A stretch of 64,000 nt of DNA from Frigoribacterium sp. MEB024 (GCF_000878135.1 NZ_JXQZ01000001.1:124001-188000), one strand, 5' to 3'. Shown: positions 18,794 to 27,036, counted from the first letter of the stretch. A program made the numbers and translations. Notes: a model not told the origin generated them from the letters alone.

Positions 18794-19810
18794 ATGCCCC
18801 CCGAATCCGTCAGCACCCTCGTGTCGTTGACCGACCGCACCCCGACGATCACGGGGGCCGAGATCGTGACGCAACTCGTGCCTCCTCGTCAGTTCGCCGA
18901 CGCCTCGCTCGAGAACTACCGACCCGACCCGGACTTCGCCTCACAGGCCGAGGCCATAGCCGCCGTGACCGCGTTCGGAGGCGCGGGTGCCGACGCCCCG
19001 CGGAGGGGTCTGTTCCGCAAGAAGCCGGCCGCCCCGGCCGTGCGTCCCGGCCTCTACCTCGACGGCGGCTTCGGTGTGGGCAAGACCCACCTGCTCGCCG
19101 CCCTCTGGAACCGCACGACCGGCCGTCGCTACTTCGGCACCTTCATCGAGTACACCGCGCTGGTCGGCGCCGTCGGCTACGCCGGTGCCGCGTCGCAGCT
19201 CAAGGGCGCCGCCCTGGTCTGCATCGACGAGTTCGAGCTCGACGACCCGGGCGACACGATGATGATGACCCGACTGCTCGGCGACCTGGCCGACGACGGC
19301 ACCCGCATCGCCGCCACGTCGAACACCCCGCCCAACGCCCTGGGCGAGGGCCGGTTCGCCGCCGCCGACTTCCTCCGCGAGATCCAGGGGCTGAGTGACA
19401 AGTTCCTCACCCTCCGCATCGACGGGAACGACTACCGGCGGCGCGAGGTCGAGGCCCGGGCGCACGTGGCCGACGACGTCGACGCGGCGGCGGCCTCCCT
19501 CGGCGGCACCGTGTCGCTCGACGGCTTCGACGGCGTCGTCGCCCACCTCGCGACGGTCCACCCCAGCAAGTACGTCAAGCTCGTCGACGACCTCGACGCG
19601 GTCGGGCTCCGTGACGTCCACGTCCTCACCAGCCAGGTCGACGCGTTGAGGCTCGTGGCCTTCGTCGACCGCCTCTACGACGCTCAGATCCGGGTCGTCG
19701 CGTCGGGCACGCCCCTCGACCAGGTCTTCTCGGACGAGATGTTGGCCGGCGGCTATCGCAAGAAGTACCTGCGGGCCGTCTCGCGCCTGGTGGCGCTCAC
19801 CTCGCTCTGA
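18794..19810 (+). CDS. zapE: cell division protein ZapE (AFG1-family ATPase)
   Basis: 338 residues. AAA+ ATPase of the AFG1/ZapE family. The Walker A motif GGFGVGKTHLL is at about residue 90, Walker B is CIDEFELDDPGDTMMM, and sensor-like TSNTPPNALGEGRF follows, all characteristic. In E. coli ZapE associates with the division ring; in eukaryotes Afg1 works in mitochondrial protein quality control. The exact role in actinobacteria is not known. The ATG at 18794 is preferred over far-upstream in-frame codons, which are antisense to sseA. Divergent from sseA with a 175-base spacer; no clear ribosome site. Length fits the family. Confidence 0.9.
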   Translation: MPPESVSTLVSLTDRTPTITGAEIVTQLVPPRQFADASLENYRPDPDFASQAEAIAAVTAFGGAGADAPRRGLFRKKPAAPAVRPGLYLDGGFGVGKTHLLAALWNRTTGRRYFGTFIEYTALVGAVGYAGAASQLKGAALVCIDEFELDDPGDTMMMTRLLGDLADDGTRIAATSNTPPNALGEGRFAAADFLREIQGLSDKFLTLRIDGNDYRRREVEARAHVADDVDAAAASLGGTVSLDGFDGVVAHLATVHPSKYVKLVDDLDAVGLRDVHVLTSQVDALRLVAFVDRLYDAQIRVVASGTPLDQVFSDEMLAGGYRKKYLRAVSRLVALTSL

Positions 19811-19839
19811 GGACATCCCCACCCGGTACGGGGCGAGCC

Positions 19840-19886
19840 GAAACACGTTGTTTACCTGCGCCCGAATCGTGTTACATCGGTGAAAC
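19840..19886 (+). promoter_or_regulatory. GlnR-type nitrogen operator upstream of amt
   Basis: Two half-site pairs: GAAAC-N6-TTTAC (19840-19855) and GTTAC-N6-GAAAC (19871-19886), starting 31 bases apart, about three helical turns. GTnAC-N6-GAAAC is the known GlnR box of Streptomyces and Mycobacterium. A leader of about 140 bases without other obvious signals follows up to the amt ATG. Binding by a GlnR homologue is inferred. Confidence 0.6.
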
Positions 19887-20030
19887 AATCCCGCACACGG
19901 CTGGAAACCTCACCCCGCGACACTGGTGGCGCACCGGACGAGAGCGTTCGTCACCACAGCCCGCGAACCCGCGCGGTCGACCTCGACGTCGGTGCCTCCC
20001 TGGCTCAGAAACTCGAGAGGTGACCCACCC

Positions 20031-21311
20031 ATGGACCAAGGCAACACCGCCTTCATGTTGATCTGTGCGGCACTCGTGCTGCTCATGACCCCCGGCCTGG
20101 CCTTCTTCTACGGCGGCCTCGTCAAGGCCAAGAGCGTCATCAGCATGATGATGCTGAGCTTCGGGGCGATGGGCCTCATCGGCGTCCTGTGGGTGCTCTT
20201 CGGCTACGCGATCGCCTTCGGCAACCCGACCTCCATCCCCGGTGGCAGCGAGAGCTTCGTGGGCATCCAGGGCCTGTTCGGCCTCGACGTCGCGAACCTC
20301 GGCCTCGGCGCCGCCTTCGAGGACAGCCTCGACCCCACCGGCGCCTACCCGACGATCGCCTTCGCCGCGTTCCAGGCCACCTTCGCGATCATCACGGTCG
20401 CCCTCATCTCGGGCGCCATCGCCGACCGGGCCAAGTTCGGCGCGTGGATGATCTTCGCGGGCGTCTGGGCCACGGTCGTCTACTTCCCCGTCGCCAGCTG
20501 GGTCTTCAACTTCACCAAGGACGCCGACGGCAACACGGTGGGTGGCTGGATCGCCGCCATGGGCGTCATCGACTTCGCGGGCGGCACGGCCGTCCACATC
20601 AACGCCGGTGCCGCGGCCCTCGCCCTGGCCCTCGTCCTCGGCAAGCGCGTCGGCTTCGCCAAGGGTGCCGACAAGCCGCACAACCCGCCCTTCGTCCTGC
20701 TGGGTGCCGGCTTGCTCTGGTTCGGCTGGTTCGGCTTCAACGCCGGCTCCGAGCTCGCCGCCGACGGCGTCGCCGCCCTGGCGTTCCTCAACACCATCGC
20801 CGCCCCCGCCGCCGCCGTGCTCGGCTGGCTCGTCGTCGAGAAGCTGAAGGACGGCAAGGCCACCTCGGTCGGCGCCGCCTCGGGTGCCGTCGCCGGTCTC
20901 GTCGCCATCACCCCGGCCTGCGCCGCCCTCACCCCGGGGTGGGCCGTCGTCCTCGGCGTCGTCGCGGGTGCCGTCTGCGCCCTGGCCATCGACCTCAAGT
21001 TCAAGCTCGGCTTCGACGACTCGCTCGACGTCGTGGGCATCCACCTCGTCGGTGGCCTCATCGGCACGCTGTACCTCGGCATCTTCGCCAACGACACCGG
21101 TCTGATCTTCTCGCACACCTTCACGCAGCTCGGCATCCAGGCACTGTCGGCGTTGGCCGTCATGCTCTACTCGTTCGTCCTGGCCTTCGTGATCGGCTTC
21201 GTGATCGAGAAGACCATCGGCTTCCGCGTGAAGAACGAGGACGAGGTGGCTGGCATCGACCTCGCCCTGCACGGCGAAGAGGGCTACGTCCTCGAGAACT
21301 CGCGCGCCTGA
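20031..21311 (+). CDS. amt: ammonium transporter (Amt/MEP family)
   Basis: 426 residues with about 11 hydrophobic helices. It conducts ammonium/ammonia across the plasma membrane. The family signature is DFAGGTAVHINAG (about residues 180-192), with the pore His in VHINAG and the second pore His in VGIHLVGGLIGTL. N-terminal FFYGGLVKAKSVISMMM is also typical. ATG 20031 is preferred because AGGTGA lies seven bases upstream and the mature N-terminus GNTAFMLICAALVLLM is conserved. No glnK or glnD follows; a hairpin terminator ends the unit, so the gene is solitary. Regulation by nitrogen is suggested by the GlnR box. Confidence 0.96.
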   Translation: MDQGNTAFMLICAALVLLMTPGLAFFYGGLVKAKSVISMMMLSFGAMGLIGVLWVLFGYAIAFGNPTSIPGGSESFVGIQGLFGLDVANLGLGAAFEDSLDPTGAYPTIAFAAFQATFAIITVALISGAIADRAKFGAWMIFAGVWATVVYFPVASWVFNFTKDADGNTVGGWIAAMGVIDFAGGTAVHINAGAAALALALVLGKRVGFAKGADKPHNPPFVLLGAGLLWFGWFGFNAGSELAADGVAALAFLNTIAAPAAAVLGWLVVEKLKDGKATSVGAASGAVAGLVAITPACAALTPGWAVVLGVVAGAVCALAIDLKFKLGFDDSLDVVGIHLVGGLIGTLYLGIFANDTGLIFSHTFTQLGIQALSALAVMLYSFVLAFVIGFVIEKTIGFRVKNEDEVAGIDLALHGEEGYVLENSRA

Positions 21312-21326
21312 CCCACCCCGCACGAC

Positions 21327-21358
21327 GAACGGCCCCGGTCCTCGGACCGGGGCCGTTC
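21327..21358 (+). terminator. terminator of amt
   Basis: Perfect 15-bp inverted repeat (21327-21341 with 21344-21358) with a two-base centre, 15 bases after the amt stop; in RNA the innermost pairs open to a small loop. Confidence 0.75.
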
Positions 21359-21388
21359 CGCGTGCGGGCCACGCACACCGCGGCAGAG

Positions 21389-21433
21389 CGCAGGAGGCGC
21401 GGTGCGAGACCCCCTCGCACCGCGCCTCCTGCG
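21389..21433. repeat. perfect 20-bp hairpin built on the CGCGCCTCCT repeat
   Basis: Left arm 21389-21408 and right arm 21414-21433 are exact reverse complements around the loop ACCCC. Each arm contains the decamer AGGAGGCGCG/CGCGCCTCCT that recurs in the window. It lies between convergent amt and the glucosidase gene and probably works as the terminator of the latter, but amt already has its own hairpin just before it. Confidence 0.8.
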
Positions 21434-21464
21434 GGTGGTCGCCTCGTGCGACCGGGCCCGGCTC

Positions 21465-23159
21465 TCAGGTCAGCGAGAACCAGACCGTGGCCTCGCCCGG
21501 CACCTCGGTGACGCCGGCGAGCGTGTCCTGCAGCGGCTCGCTGGACGCGAGCACACGCGCGCCGGTGGGAAGGTCCACCGGGCCGCCGCCGAAGTTCGTC
21601 AGCGCGTGCCAGCCGTGGTGGCGGGCGACGTGGACGACCTCGTCCGAGGCGTCGTCCACCCAGGCGAACTCCTCACCCCGCTGCAGCTCTCGACGGAGCG
21701 CCAAGGCGCGCCGGTAGATCGACAGCGTGGACTCGTCCTCGTCGTCCTGCACCGAGACGGCGAGGTCCTCGAACCACTCGGGCTGCGGCAGGTGCGGGGC
21801 GTGGTCGCCGAAACCCAGGGCGGGCTCGCTCGTGTCCCAGGGCAACGGCACCCGGCTGCCGTCACGGCCCTTGCGCCGGTGGCCCGTACGCGTCCAGACC
21901 GGGTCCTGCAACTGGTCGGGGCGCAGGTCGGCCACCTCGAACAGGCCGAGTTCCTCGCCCTGGTAGACGTAGGCCGAGCCCGGCAGGGCGAGCATCAGCA
22001 ACGTCGCGGCACGGGCCCGACGGAGACCCGCGTCGGGGTTCAGGGTCGGACGTCGTCCGTCGCTCAGGACGAAGGCGTCGAGGTCCTGCCCCTTCGGCAG
22101 GCCGTAGCGCGTGGCGTGACGGACGACGTCGTGGTTCGAGAGCACCCAGGTGCTCGTCGCCCCGCTGACGGCCGCCTGCTCGAGGGTCGACGCGATGATG
22201 GTCCGGTACTGGTCGGCGTCGAAGTCGGCGCGCGTCAGGGCGAAGCTGAAGGCCTGGCCGAGCTCGGTGGGGCGGGCGTAGAGCGGCACCCGCTCGGGCT
22301 GCACCCAGGCCTCGGCCACGGCGCTCCGGGGCGGGTCGTACTCGTCGAGGACCCGGCGCCACCCCTCGAAGATCGTGTGCACCTCGTCACGGTCGTAGAG
22401 CGGGTCGCTGCCGTCGACCGGCAGGACCTGACGTTCGGCCGCGTCGCGGAGGGGTTCGGTGAGGTCCTTCGCGAGCCCGTGCGCGACGTCGACCCGGAAG
22501 CCGTCGACCCCACGGTCCGACCAGAACCGCAGCGTGCGCTCGAAGTCGGCGCGCACCTCGGGGTTGCTCCAGTCGAGATCGGGCTGTTCGGGGGCGAAGA
22601 GGTGCAGGTACCACTGCTCGGGGGTGCCGTCGGGGCGCTGCAGCCGGGTCCAGGCGCCACCGCCGAAGTTCGACACCCAGGTGGACGGGGGAGTGGCACC
22701 GTCGTCGCCGAGGCCGTCCCGGAAGACGTAGCGGGCACGGGCGGCGCTGCCGGGTTCGGACGCCACCGCCTCACGGAACCACTCGTGATCGCTGGAGGTG
22801 TGGTTGGGGACGATGTCGACGACGACCTTGAGCCCGGCCGCGTGGAGGGTGGAGACCATCTCGTCGAAGTCGTCGAGGGTGCCCAGGCGAGGGTCGACGT
22901 CACGGTAGTCCACGACGTCGTACCCGCCGTCGGCGAGCGGGGACGGGTAGAAGGGGCTCAGCCAGACGGCGTCGACCCCCAACCGTTGCAGGTAGGGCAC
23001 GCGCGAGGTCACGCCGGGCAGGTCGCCGATGCCGTCGCCGTTCGCGTCGGCGAAGCTCCGCGGGTACACCTGGTAGACGACGGCCTGCCGCCACCAGTCG
23101 GCGTCGGCAACGGGCGACGGGTGGGTCGTGGACGCACGGGAGGCGGGGGAGTCGGTCAT
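21465..23159 (-). CDS. GH13 alpha-glucosidase / oligo-1,6-glucosidase-type enzyme
   Basis: 564 residues, cytoplasmic (no signal peptide). The GH13 barrel begins WWRQAVVYQVYPRSFADANGDGIGDL. Conserved region I is VDIVPNHTS. Region II is GFRVDVAHG with the nucleophile Asp. Region III has the acid/base Glu in SAVAEAWV. Region IV is LSNHDVVRHATRYG with the transition-state Asp. It hydrolyses alpha-glucosidic bonds of short oligosaccharides such as maltose, isomaltose or sucrose; specificity is not resolved here. ATG 23159 fits the domain start; upstream in-frame sequence is antisense to a tRNA. No transporter or regulator gene is adjacent. Confidence 0.9.
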   Translation of the reverse strand: MTDSPASRASTTHPSPVADADWWRQAVVYQVYPRSFADANGDGIGDLPGVTSRVPYLQRLGVDAVWLSPFYPSPLADGGYDVVDYRDVDPRLGTLDDFDEMVSTLHAAGLKVVVDIVPNHTSSDHEWFREAVASEPGSAARARYVFRDGLGDDGATPPSTWVSNFGGGAWTRLQRPDGTPEQWYLHLFAPEQPDLDWSNPEVRADFERTLRFWSDRGVDGFRVDVAHGLAKDLTEPLRDAAERQVLPVDGSDPLYDRDEVHTIFEGWRRVLDEYDPPRSAVAEAWVQPERVPLYARPTELGQAFSFALTRADFDADQYRTIIASTLEQAAVSGATSTWVLSNHDVVRHATRYGLPKGQDLDAFVLSDGRRPTLNPDAGLRRARAATLLMLALPGSAYVYQGEELGLFEVADLRPDQLQDPVWTRTGHRRKGRDGSRVPLPWDTSEPALGFGDHAPHLPQPEWFEDLAVSVQDDEDESTLSIYRRALALRRELQRGEEFAWVDDASDEVVHVARHHGWHALTNFGGGPVDLPTGARVLASSEPLQDTLAGVTEVPGEATVWFSLT

Positions 23160-23241
23160 GGGCCGAGGATGCCACGTCTCGGGAGCGGGCGGCGTCGATG
23201 CCCCGGCGGCAGCACCGGATCGGGGATCTCGGTCCAGGAGC

Positions 23242-23275
23242 GACGAGAGGCCCTGCGGATGCAGGGCCTCTCGTT
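23242..23275 (-). terminator. terminator of the minus-strand tRNA-Val
   Basis: A 14-bp stem (23243-23256 with 23261-23274) around the loop GGAT, plus one outer wobble pair, directly downstream of the tRNA-Val(CAC) gene in its direction of transcription. Confidence 0.65.
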
Positions 23276-23280
23276 GGTCG

Positions 23281-23356
23281 TGGTGGGCGATACCGGGCTC
23301 GAACCGATGACCTCTTCCGTGTGAAGGAAGCGCGCTACCAACTGCGCCAATCGCCC
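23281..23356 (-). tRNA. tRNA-Val (anticodon CAC), CCA encoded
   Basis: Cloverleaf on the minus strand: acceptor GGGCGAT/ATCGCCC, anticodon stem CTTCC/GGAAG with loop TTCACAC giving anticodon CAC (codon GUG), five-base variable loop, and T-arm loop TTCGAGC. The discriminator is A and the CCA end is genomically encoded (23283-23281). A -10 candidate TAGCAT lies at 23377-23372. It is transcribed away from the other three tRNAs. Confidence 0.93.
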
Positions 23357-23530
23357 GTGTGGGACTCGACGATGCTAGTGCATCGCGGGGCTCGAACGCC
23401 ATTCCGCCGGTCGCCGGGGCACCTCTCGTGAGCTGCCCCGCGACCGATCGAGACACGAACTTCCCTCGATTTGGTTTCTGCCCCAGGGTGTGGGTATTGT
23501 TCTTTTGCACGCAGAAATGCAAAGCGAAAT

Positions 23531-23602
23531 GCGGATGTGGCGCAGCGGTAGCGCATCACCTTGCCAAGGTGAGGGTCGCGAGTTCGAATCTCGTCATCCG
23601 CT
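23531..23602 (+). tRNA. tRNA-Gly (anticodon GCC)
   Basis: Acceptor GCGGATG/CATCCGC with discriminator T. Anticodon stem TCACC/GGTGA encloses loop TTGCCAA, giving anticodon GCC (codons GGC/GGU). T-loop TTCGAAT. CCA is not encoded. First of a plus-strand trio Gly-Cys-Val. Confidence 0.95.
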
Positions 23603-23668
23603 CGAGTGTAATGCTCACCAGAGGGTGGTCCACCGACTGGTGGCCTCCCTCTGGGGGGCTACTCGTAT

Positions 23669-23742
23669 GGTGGAGTGGCCGAGAGGCGAGGCACCGGCCT
23701 GCAAAGCCGTTCACGCGGGTTCAAATCCCGTCTCCACCTCCA
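23669..23742 (+). tRNA. tRNA-Cys (anticodon GCA), CCA encoded
   Basis: Acceptor GGTGGAG/CTCCACC, discriminator T, then an encoded CCA (23740-23742). Anticodon loop CTGCAAA gives GCA, flanked by stem CCGGC/GCCGT whose outermost pair is a C-T mismatch. T-loop TTCAAAT. The 66-base spacer from tRNA-Gly can form a long hairpin. Confidence 0.94.
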
Positions 23743-23823
23743 TTCGATCCAGGCCTAGGTCTAGAATCGATGTTGCAATTGAATAGTGCGATTCGAGAAC
23801 TCGTTCTCGGTTCGTTGAGACAT

Positions 23824-23895
23824 GAGCGATTGGCGCAGCGGTAGCGCGCTTCCCTGACACGGAAGAGGTCGCTGGTTCGATCCCAGTATCGCTCA
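23824..23895 (+). tRNA. tRNA-Val (anticodon GAC)
   Basis: Acceptor GAGCGAT/ATCGCTC with discriminator A; anticodon stem CTTCC/GGAAG with loop CTGACAC gives anticodon GAC (codons GUC/GUU). T-loop TTCGATC. CCA is not encoded. It is followed at once by a strong terminator. Confidence 0.95.
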
Positions 23896-23901
23896 CACAC
23901 A

Positions 23902-23929
23902 GAAAGCCCCGGCCTCGGCCGGGGCTTTC
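23902..23929 (+). terminator. terminator of the tRNA-Gly-Cys-Val unit
   Basis: Perfect 13-bp inverted repeat GAAAGCCCCGGCC (23902-23914) with 23917-23929, six bases after tRNA-Val(GAC). Confidence 0.8.
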
Positions 23930-23985
23930 GTCATGTCGGGGCTCCCACGGTCGAGAGCGCTTCACCTCCCGGGCCGACACGATCG

Positions 23986-24021
23986 GACATGCCGCTCTCC
24001 TCACGAGGGGAGCGGCATGTC
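23986..24021 (-). terminator. hairpin downstream of the Ser/Thr kinase gene
   Basis: A 17-pair stem (23986-24002 with 24005-24021, one T-G pair), lying just beyond the kinase stop at 24029, probably its terminator; it may also back up the tRNA terminator from the other side. Confidence 0.6.
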
Positions 24022-24028
24022 GTGGCCT

Positions 24029-25525
24029 CTAGGGGGTGCCGGTTCCTGTCCCGAGACCGATTCCGTTGCCCCGGCCGTTTCCGTTGCCGTTGTTGCCCGG
24101 CCCGCCGTTCCCGTTCCCGTTGCCGTTTCCGCTGTTGCCGGGCCCGCTGTTGCCGCCGGGAACGTCGACCGTCGGGGGCGTCACGGGGTCGACCGTCGGC
24201 TGCGTCGTCGGCTCGACCGGCGCCTCCTGGGTGGGGCTCACCTCATCGGAGGGAGCCGGGTCCGCCGGTGACTCGTCGGTGGAGTCGTCGGACGGCGACG
24301 GCGAGTCCTCGTCCGACGACTCGGACGGCGTCGTCGACGGATCCGTCTCGACGCTCGGACTCGTGCTCTCCGTCGGATCGACCGTTCCATCGTCGCGGGT
24401 GGCGGCCCAACCGATGCCGGCCGCCAGGAGCACCGCGACGACGATCGCCGCCAGCACGAGCGGCCAGCGCCGGCGCTTCCGCTTCCCGTCGTCGGGCTCG
24501 ACGTCGGCGACGAGGCCCGTCGCGTCCGCCCTGGAGGCCGCTCCCGCTCCGAGCACCTGCGTGCGAGCGTCGTCCCGGGTTAGGGCCCGGGTGGGCGTGT
24601 CGCCGCCGGGCAGAGCGGCCGTCGGCACGTCGGGAGCGGCCATGACGCGCGTGACGGCGTCGGTGGACCCGGCTCCCTCGACGGCCAGCGTGCGGGCCGC
24701 ACGGGCGACCTCCGTGGCGGCCGGGCGGCCCTCCGGTGCACGCGAGGTCATGCGCGTCAGCAGCTCCGCCCACCCCGAACCGATCGAGGCCGGGATCTCG
24801 GGGTCTCGAGTCAGGCGAGCCATCACGGACTCGACGACCGAACCCGTGAAGACGCGTTGCCCGGTCAGCGCCTCGACCAGGACCAGACCGAGCGAATAGA
24901 CGTCGGACGCGGGGGCCGGCGGTCGCCCCTCGGCCTGCTCCGGGCTGACGAAGGCGGCGGTGCCCATCAAGGTGCCCGTGGCCGTCACCCGCGTCGAGTC
25001 GATCAGGTAGGCGATGCCGAAGTCGGCGAGCTTCGCCCTGCGGGGCTCGCCCTCGTGGTGCGGTGCCGCGAGCAGGATGTTCGCGGGCTTGACGTCCCGG
25101 TGGACGACGCCCGCACGGTGGACCGCCGCCAGGCCGTCCGCGACGTCGCCGAGCAGCGCCGCGGCCTGGGCGTGTGACAGCGGCCCGTCGGCGAGCACGG
25201 CCTGCAGGGTCGGACCGTCGACGTACTCCATCACGAGGTAGGCGTCGTCGTCGTGGCCGTCGCCCTCGACCCGGGCGTCGTAGAGCGTGACGAGCCCCGG
25301 GTGGTTGAGGGAGGCGAGGAGGCGCACCTCGCTGACCTGCCGACTGAGGTCGTGGACGTCGTGCCCGTCCGACGAGAAGAGCTTGACGGCGACCACCCGA
25401 CCGAGGTCGAGGTCGTTCGCTCGGTAGACGGCCCCCATGCCACCGCGACCGACGATCGCGTCGAGGCGGTAGCGACCGCCGACGGTCGTGCCGAGGCGGG
25501 GGTCGGCCTGCTCGCGGGGGCTCAT
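24029..25525 (-). CDS. membrane serine/threonine protein kinase with Gly/Asn-rich extracellular tail
   Basis: 498 residues. An N-terminal Pkn2/Hanks-type kinase domain (about residues 15-280) carries the Gly-loop GRGGMGAVY, VAVKLF with the catalytic Lys, HRDVKPANIL, DFG in LADFGIAYL, and SPEQAEG. A linker rich in Thr follows, then a basic stop-transfer stretch and one transmembrane helix (WPLVLAAIVVAVLLAAGIGW, about 362-381). Outside lie an acidic Ser/Thr/Pro-rich stalk and a final repeat of Gly-Asn dipeptides (about residues 455-498). There are no PASTA domains, so the ligand is unlikely to be peptidoglycan as in PknB. It overlaps the coaBC stop as ATGA. Confidence 0.9.
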   Translation of the reverse strand: MSPREQADPRLGTTVGGRYRLDAIVGRGGMGAVYRANDLDLGRVVAVKLFSSDGHDVHDLSRQVSEVRLLASLNHPGLVTLYDARVEGDGHDDDAYLVMEYVDGPTLQAVLADGPLSHAQAAALLGDVADGLAAVHRAGVVHRDVKPANILLAAPHHEGEPRRAKLADFGIAYLIDSTRVTATGTLMGTAAFVSPEQAEGRPPAPASDVYSLGLVLVEALTGQRVFTGSVVESVMARLTRDPEIPASIGSGWAELLTRMTSRAPEGRPAATEVARAARTLAVEGAGSTDAVTRVMAAPDVPTAALPGGDTPTRALTRDDARTQVLGAGAASRADATGLVADVEPDDGKRKRRRWPLVLAAIVVAVLLAAGIGWAATRDDGTVDPTESTSPSVETDPSTTPSESSDEDSPSPSDDSTDESPADPAPSDEVSPTQEAPVEPTTQPTVDPVTPPTVDVPGGNSGPGNSGNGNGNGNGGPGNNGNGNGRGNGIGLGTGTGTP

Positions 25526-26907
25526 GCGCGCGCTCCCGACGACGCGGCGGGGAGCACCGGAGACGTGTCACCACCCGACCCACGACCCACGACACGACGG
25601 AGAGCCACGGCATCGAGCACCGTCTCGGCCACGGCGGTCTTCGTCCCCTCGGCCTCGGACACCACCTCGCCGTCGGCGTCGATCACCACGACCGCCGTGT
25701 CGTCGCTGCCGAAGCCGGTCGTCCACCCCACCGTGTTGAGGACCAACAGGTCCGCTCCCTTCCGCCGCTGCTTGGCGCGCCCGAGCGAGAGCAGTTCATC
25801 CCGGTCGGCCGCCGTCTCGGCCGCGAAGCCGACGACCACCTGCCCCACGGCCCGACGGGCCACGAGCCCGGCCAGGACGTCCGGGGTGCGCACCAGACGG
25901 ACGGTCAGTTCGTCGCCCGATTCGTCCTTCCGGATCTTCCCGTCGGCCACCGAGACGGGCCGGTAGTCGGCGACCGCCGCGGCCATCACGATGACGTCGG
26001 CGACCGGCGCGTGCTCGGTCATCGCGGCCTCGAGTTCGAGGGCCGTGCCGACCTCGACGACGTCGACGACGTCGCCCGTCTCGAGCATCTGCCGCACGGC
26101 TCCGTCGAGGGCAGCGGCGACGACGGTGACGCGGGCGCCGCGTCGGGCAGCGGCCAGGGCGAGAGCCGCTCCCTGCTTGCCGCTGGATCGGTTGCCGACG
26201 AACCGCACGGGATCGAGGGGCTCGCGGGTGCCGCCGAGGGAGACGACCAGCCGCAGGCCGTCCAGGTCGCCGACCCGCGCCTCCTCGTCCCGATCGCCCG
26301 GGACGGCGTCGGGGGAGGCCGCGCGACCGGTCGCGTCGGAGAACCGGGCGAGGGCCGTGGCGACGATCTCGTCGGGCTCGACGAGCCGCCCGGGTCCGAC
26401 GTCGCCCCCGGTCAGCGGTCCGTCGCCCGGGCCGACGACGGTCACCCCGCGCGACCTCAGCAGGTCGACGTTCGCGACCGTGGCCGGATTCAGCCACATC
26501 TCGGTGTGCATGGCGGGTGCGACGACGAGCGGTGCGGTGCTCGCGAGGATCGTCGTGCCGAGCAGGTCGTCCGACAGCCCGTGGGCGATCTTGGCGAGGG
26601 TGTGGGCGGTCGCCGGTGCCACGACGATCAGGTCGGCCCGTTGCCCCAGCGCCACGTGCCGTACCTCGGCGACGTCGTCGAAGACGGACGTGTGCACGGG
26701 GTTGCGGCTCGTGGCCTCCCAGGTGGGCGCCCCGACGAAGCGAAGGGCGGCCTCGGTCGGCACGACGTGCACGTCGTGACCTCGGAGCACGAGGCCGCGG
26801 ACGACCCCCACGGCCTTGTACGCCGCGATGCCGCCCGAGACGCCGACGACGACGGACAAGCGACGCGGGGCGTCGGCGGGGGAGGAGCGGGGGTGGTCGT
26901 GCGTCAC
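25522..26907 (-). CDS. coaBC: bifunctional phosphopantothenoylcysteine decarboxylase/phosphopantothenate-cysteine ligase
   Basis: 461 residues. Two consecutive steps of coenzyme A synthesis. The CoaC flavoprotein half (about 1-190) has VGVSGGIAAYKA, the FMN-binding APATAHTLAKIAHGLSDDLL and APAMHTEMW. The CoaB half has GGTREPLDPVRFVGNRSSGKQG, AAAVADYRP, and the KIRK segment, then VGFAAET and NTVGW. The GTG at 26907 is chosen because it precedes the conserved domain closely; upstream codons in frame run into an unlikely leader. Its 3' end is translationally coupled to the kinase gene, which is unusual for a coenzyme gene. Confidence 0.94.
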   Translation of the reverse strand: MTHDHPRSSPADAPRRLSVVVGVSGGIAAYKAVGVVRGLVLRGHDVHVVPTEAALRFVGAPTWEATSRNPVHTSVFDDVAEVRHVALGQRADLIVVAPATAHTLAKIAHGLSDDLLGTTILASTAPLVVAPAMHTEMWLNPATVANVDLLRSRGVTVVGPGDGPLTGGDVGPGRLVEPDEIVATALARFSDATGRAASPDAVPGDRDEEARVGDLDGLRLVVSLGGTREPLDPVRFVGNRSSGKQGAALALAAARRGARVTVVAAALDGAVRQMLETGDVVDVVEVGTALELEAAMTEHAPVADVIVMAAAVADYRPVSVADGKIRKDESGDELTVRLVRTPDVLAGLVARRAVGQVVVGFAAETAADRDELLSLGRAKQRRKGADLLVLNTVGWTTGFGSDDTAVVVIDADGEVVSEAEGTKTAVAETVLDAVALRRVVGRGSGGDTSPVLPAASSGARA

Positions 26908-27036
26908 GGTGGGCCTCGTCGATCCATGCGTCGGTCGGCCGACCCGGAGCCGGGTCGGTAGCGTTGCCCCCCACGATGCCGCATCCCGCGGCCGAGCGTC
27001 GGCCCCGACCCGACGAGACCCCACCCTGAGGACCCC

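Noticed and set aside
23371-23390. GATGC/GCATC mini-hairpin next to tRNA-Val as an attachment site
   Set aside because: Arms of only five bases, no direct repeat of a tRNA end and no integrase nearby; it overlaps the likely -10 box.
24029-24170. Tandem DNA repeat or CRISPR-like array at the kinase 3' end
   Set aside because: It is coding sequence for Gly-Asn repeats in frame with the kinase; no spacers or regular repeat length.
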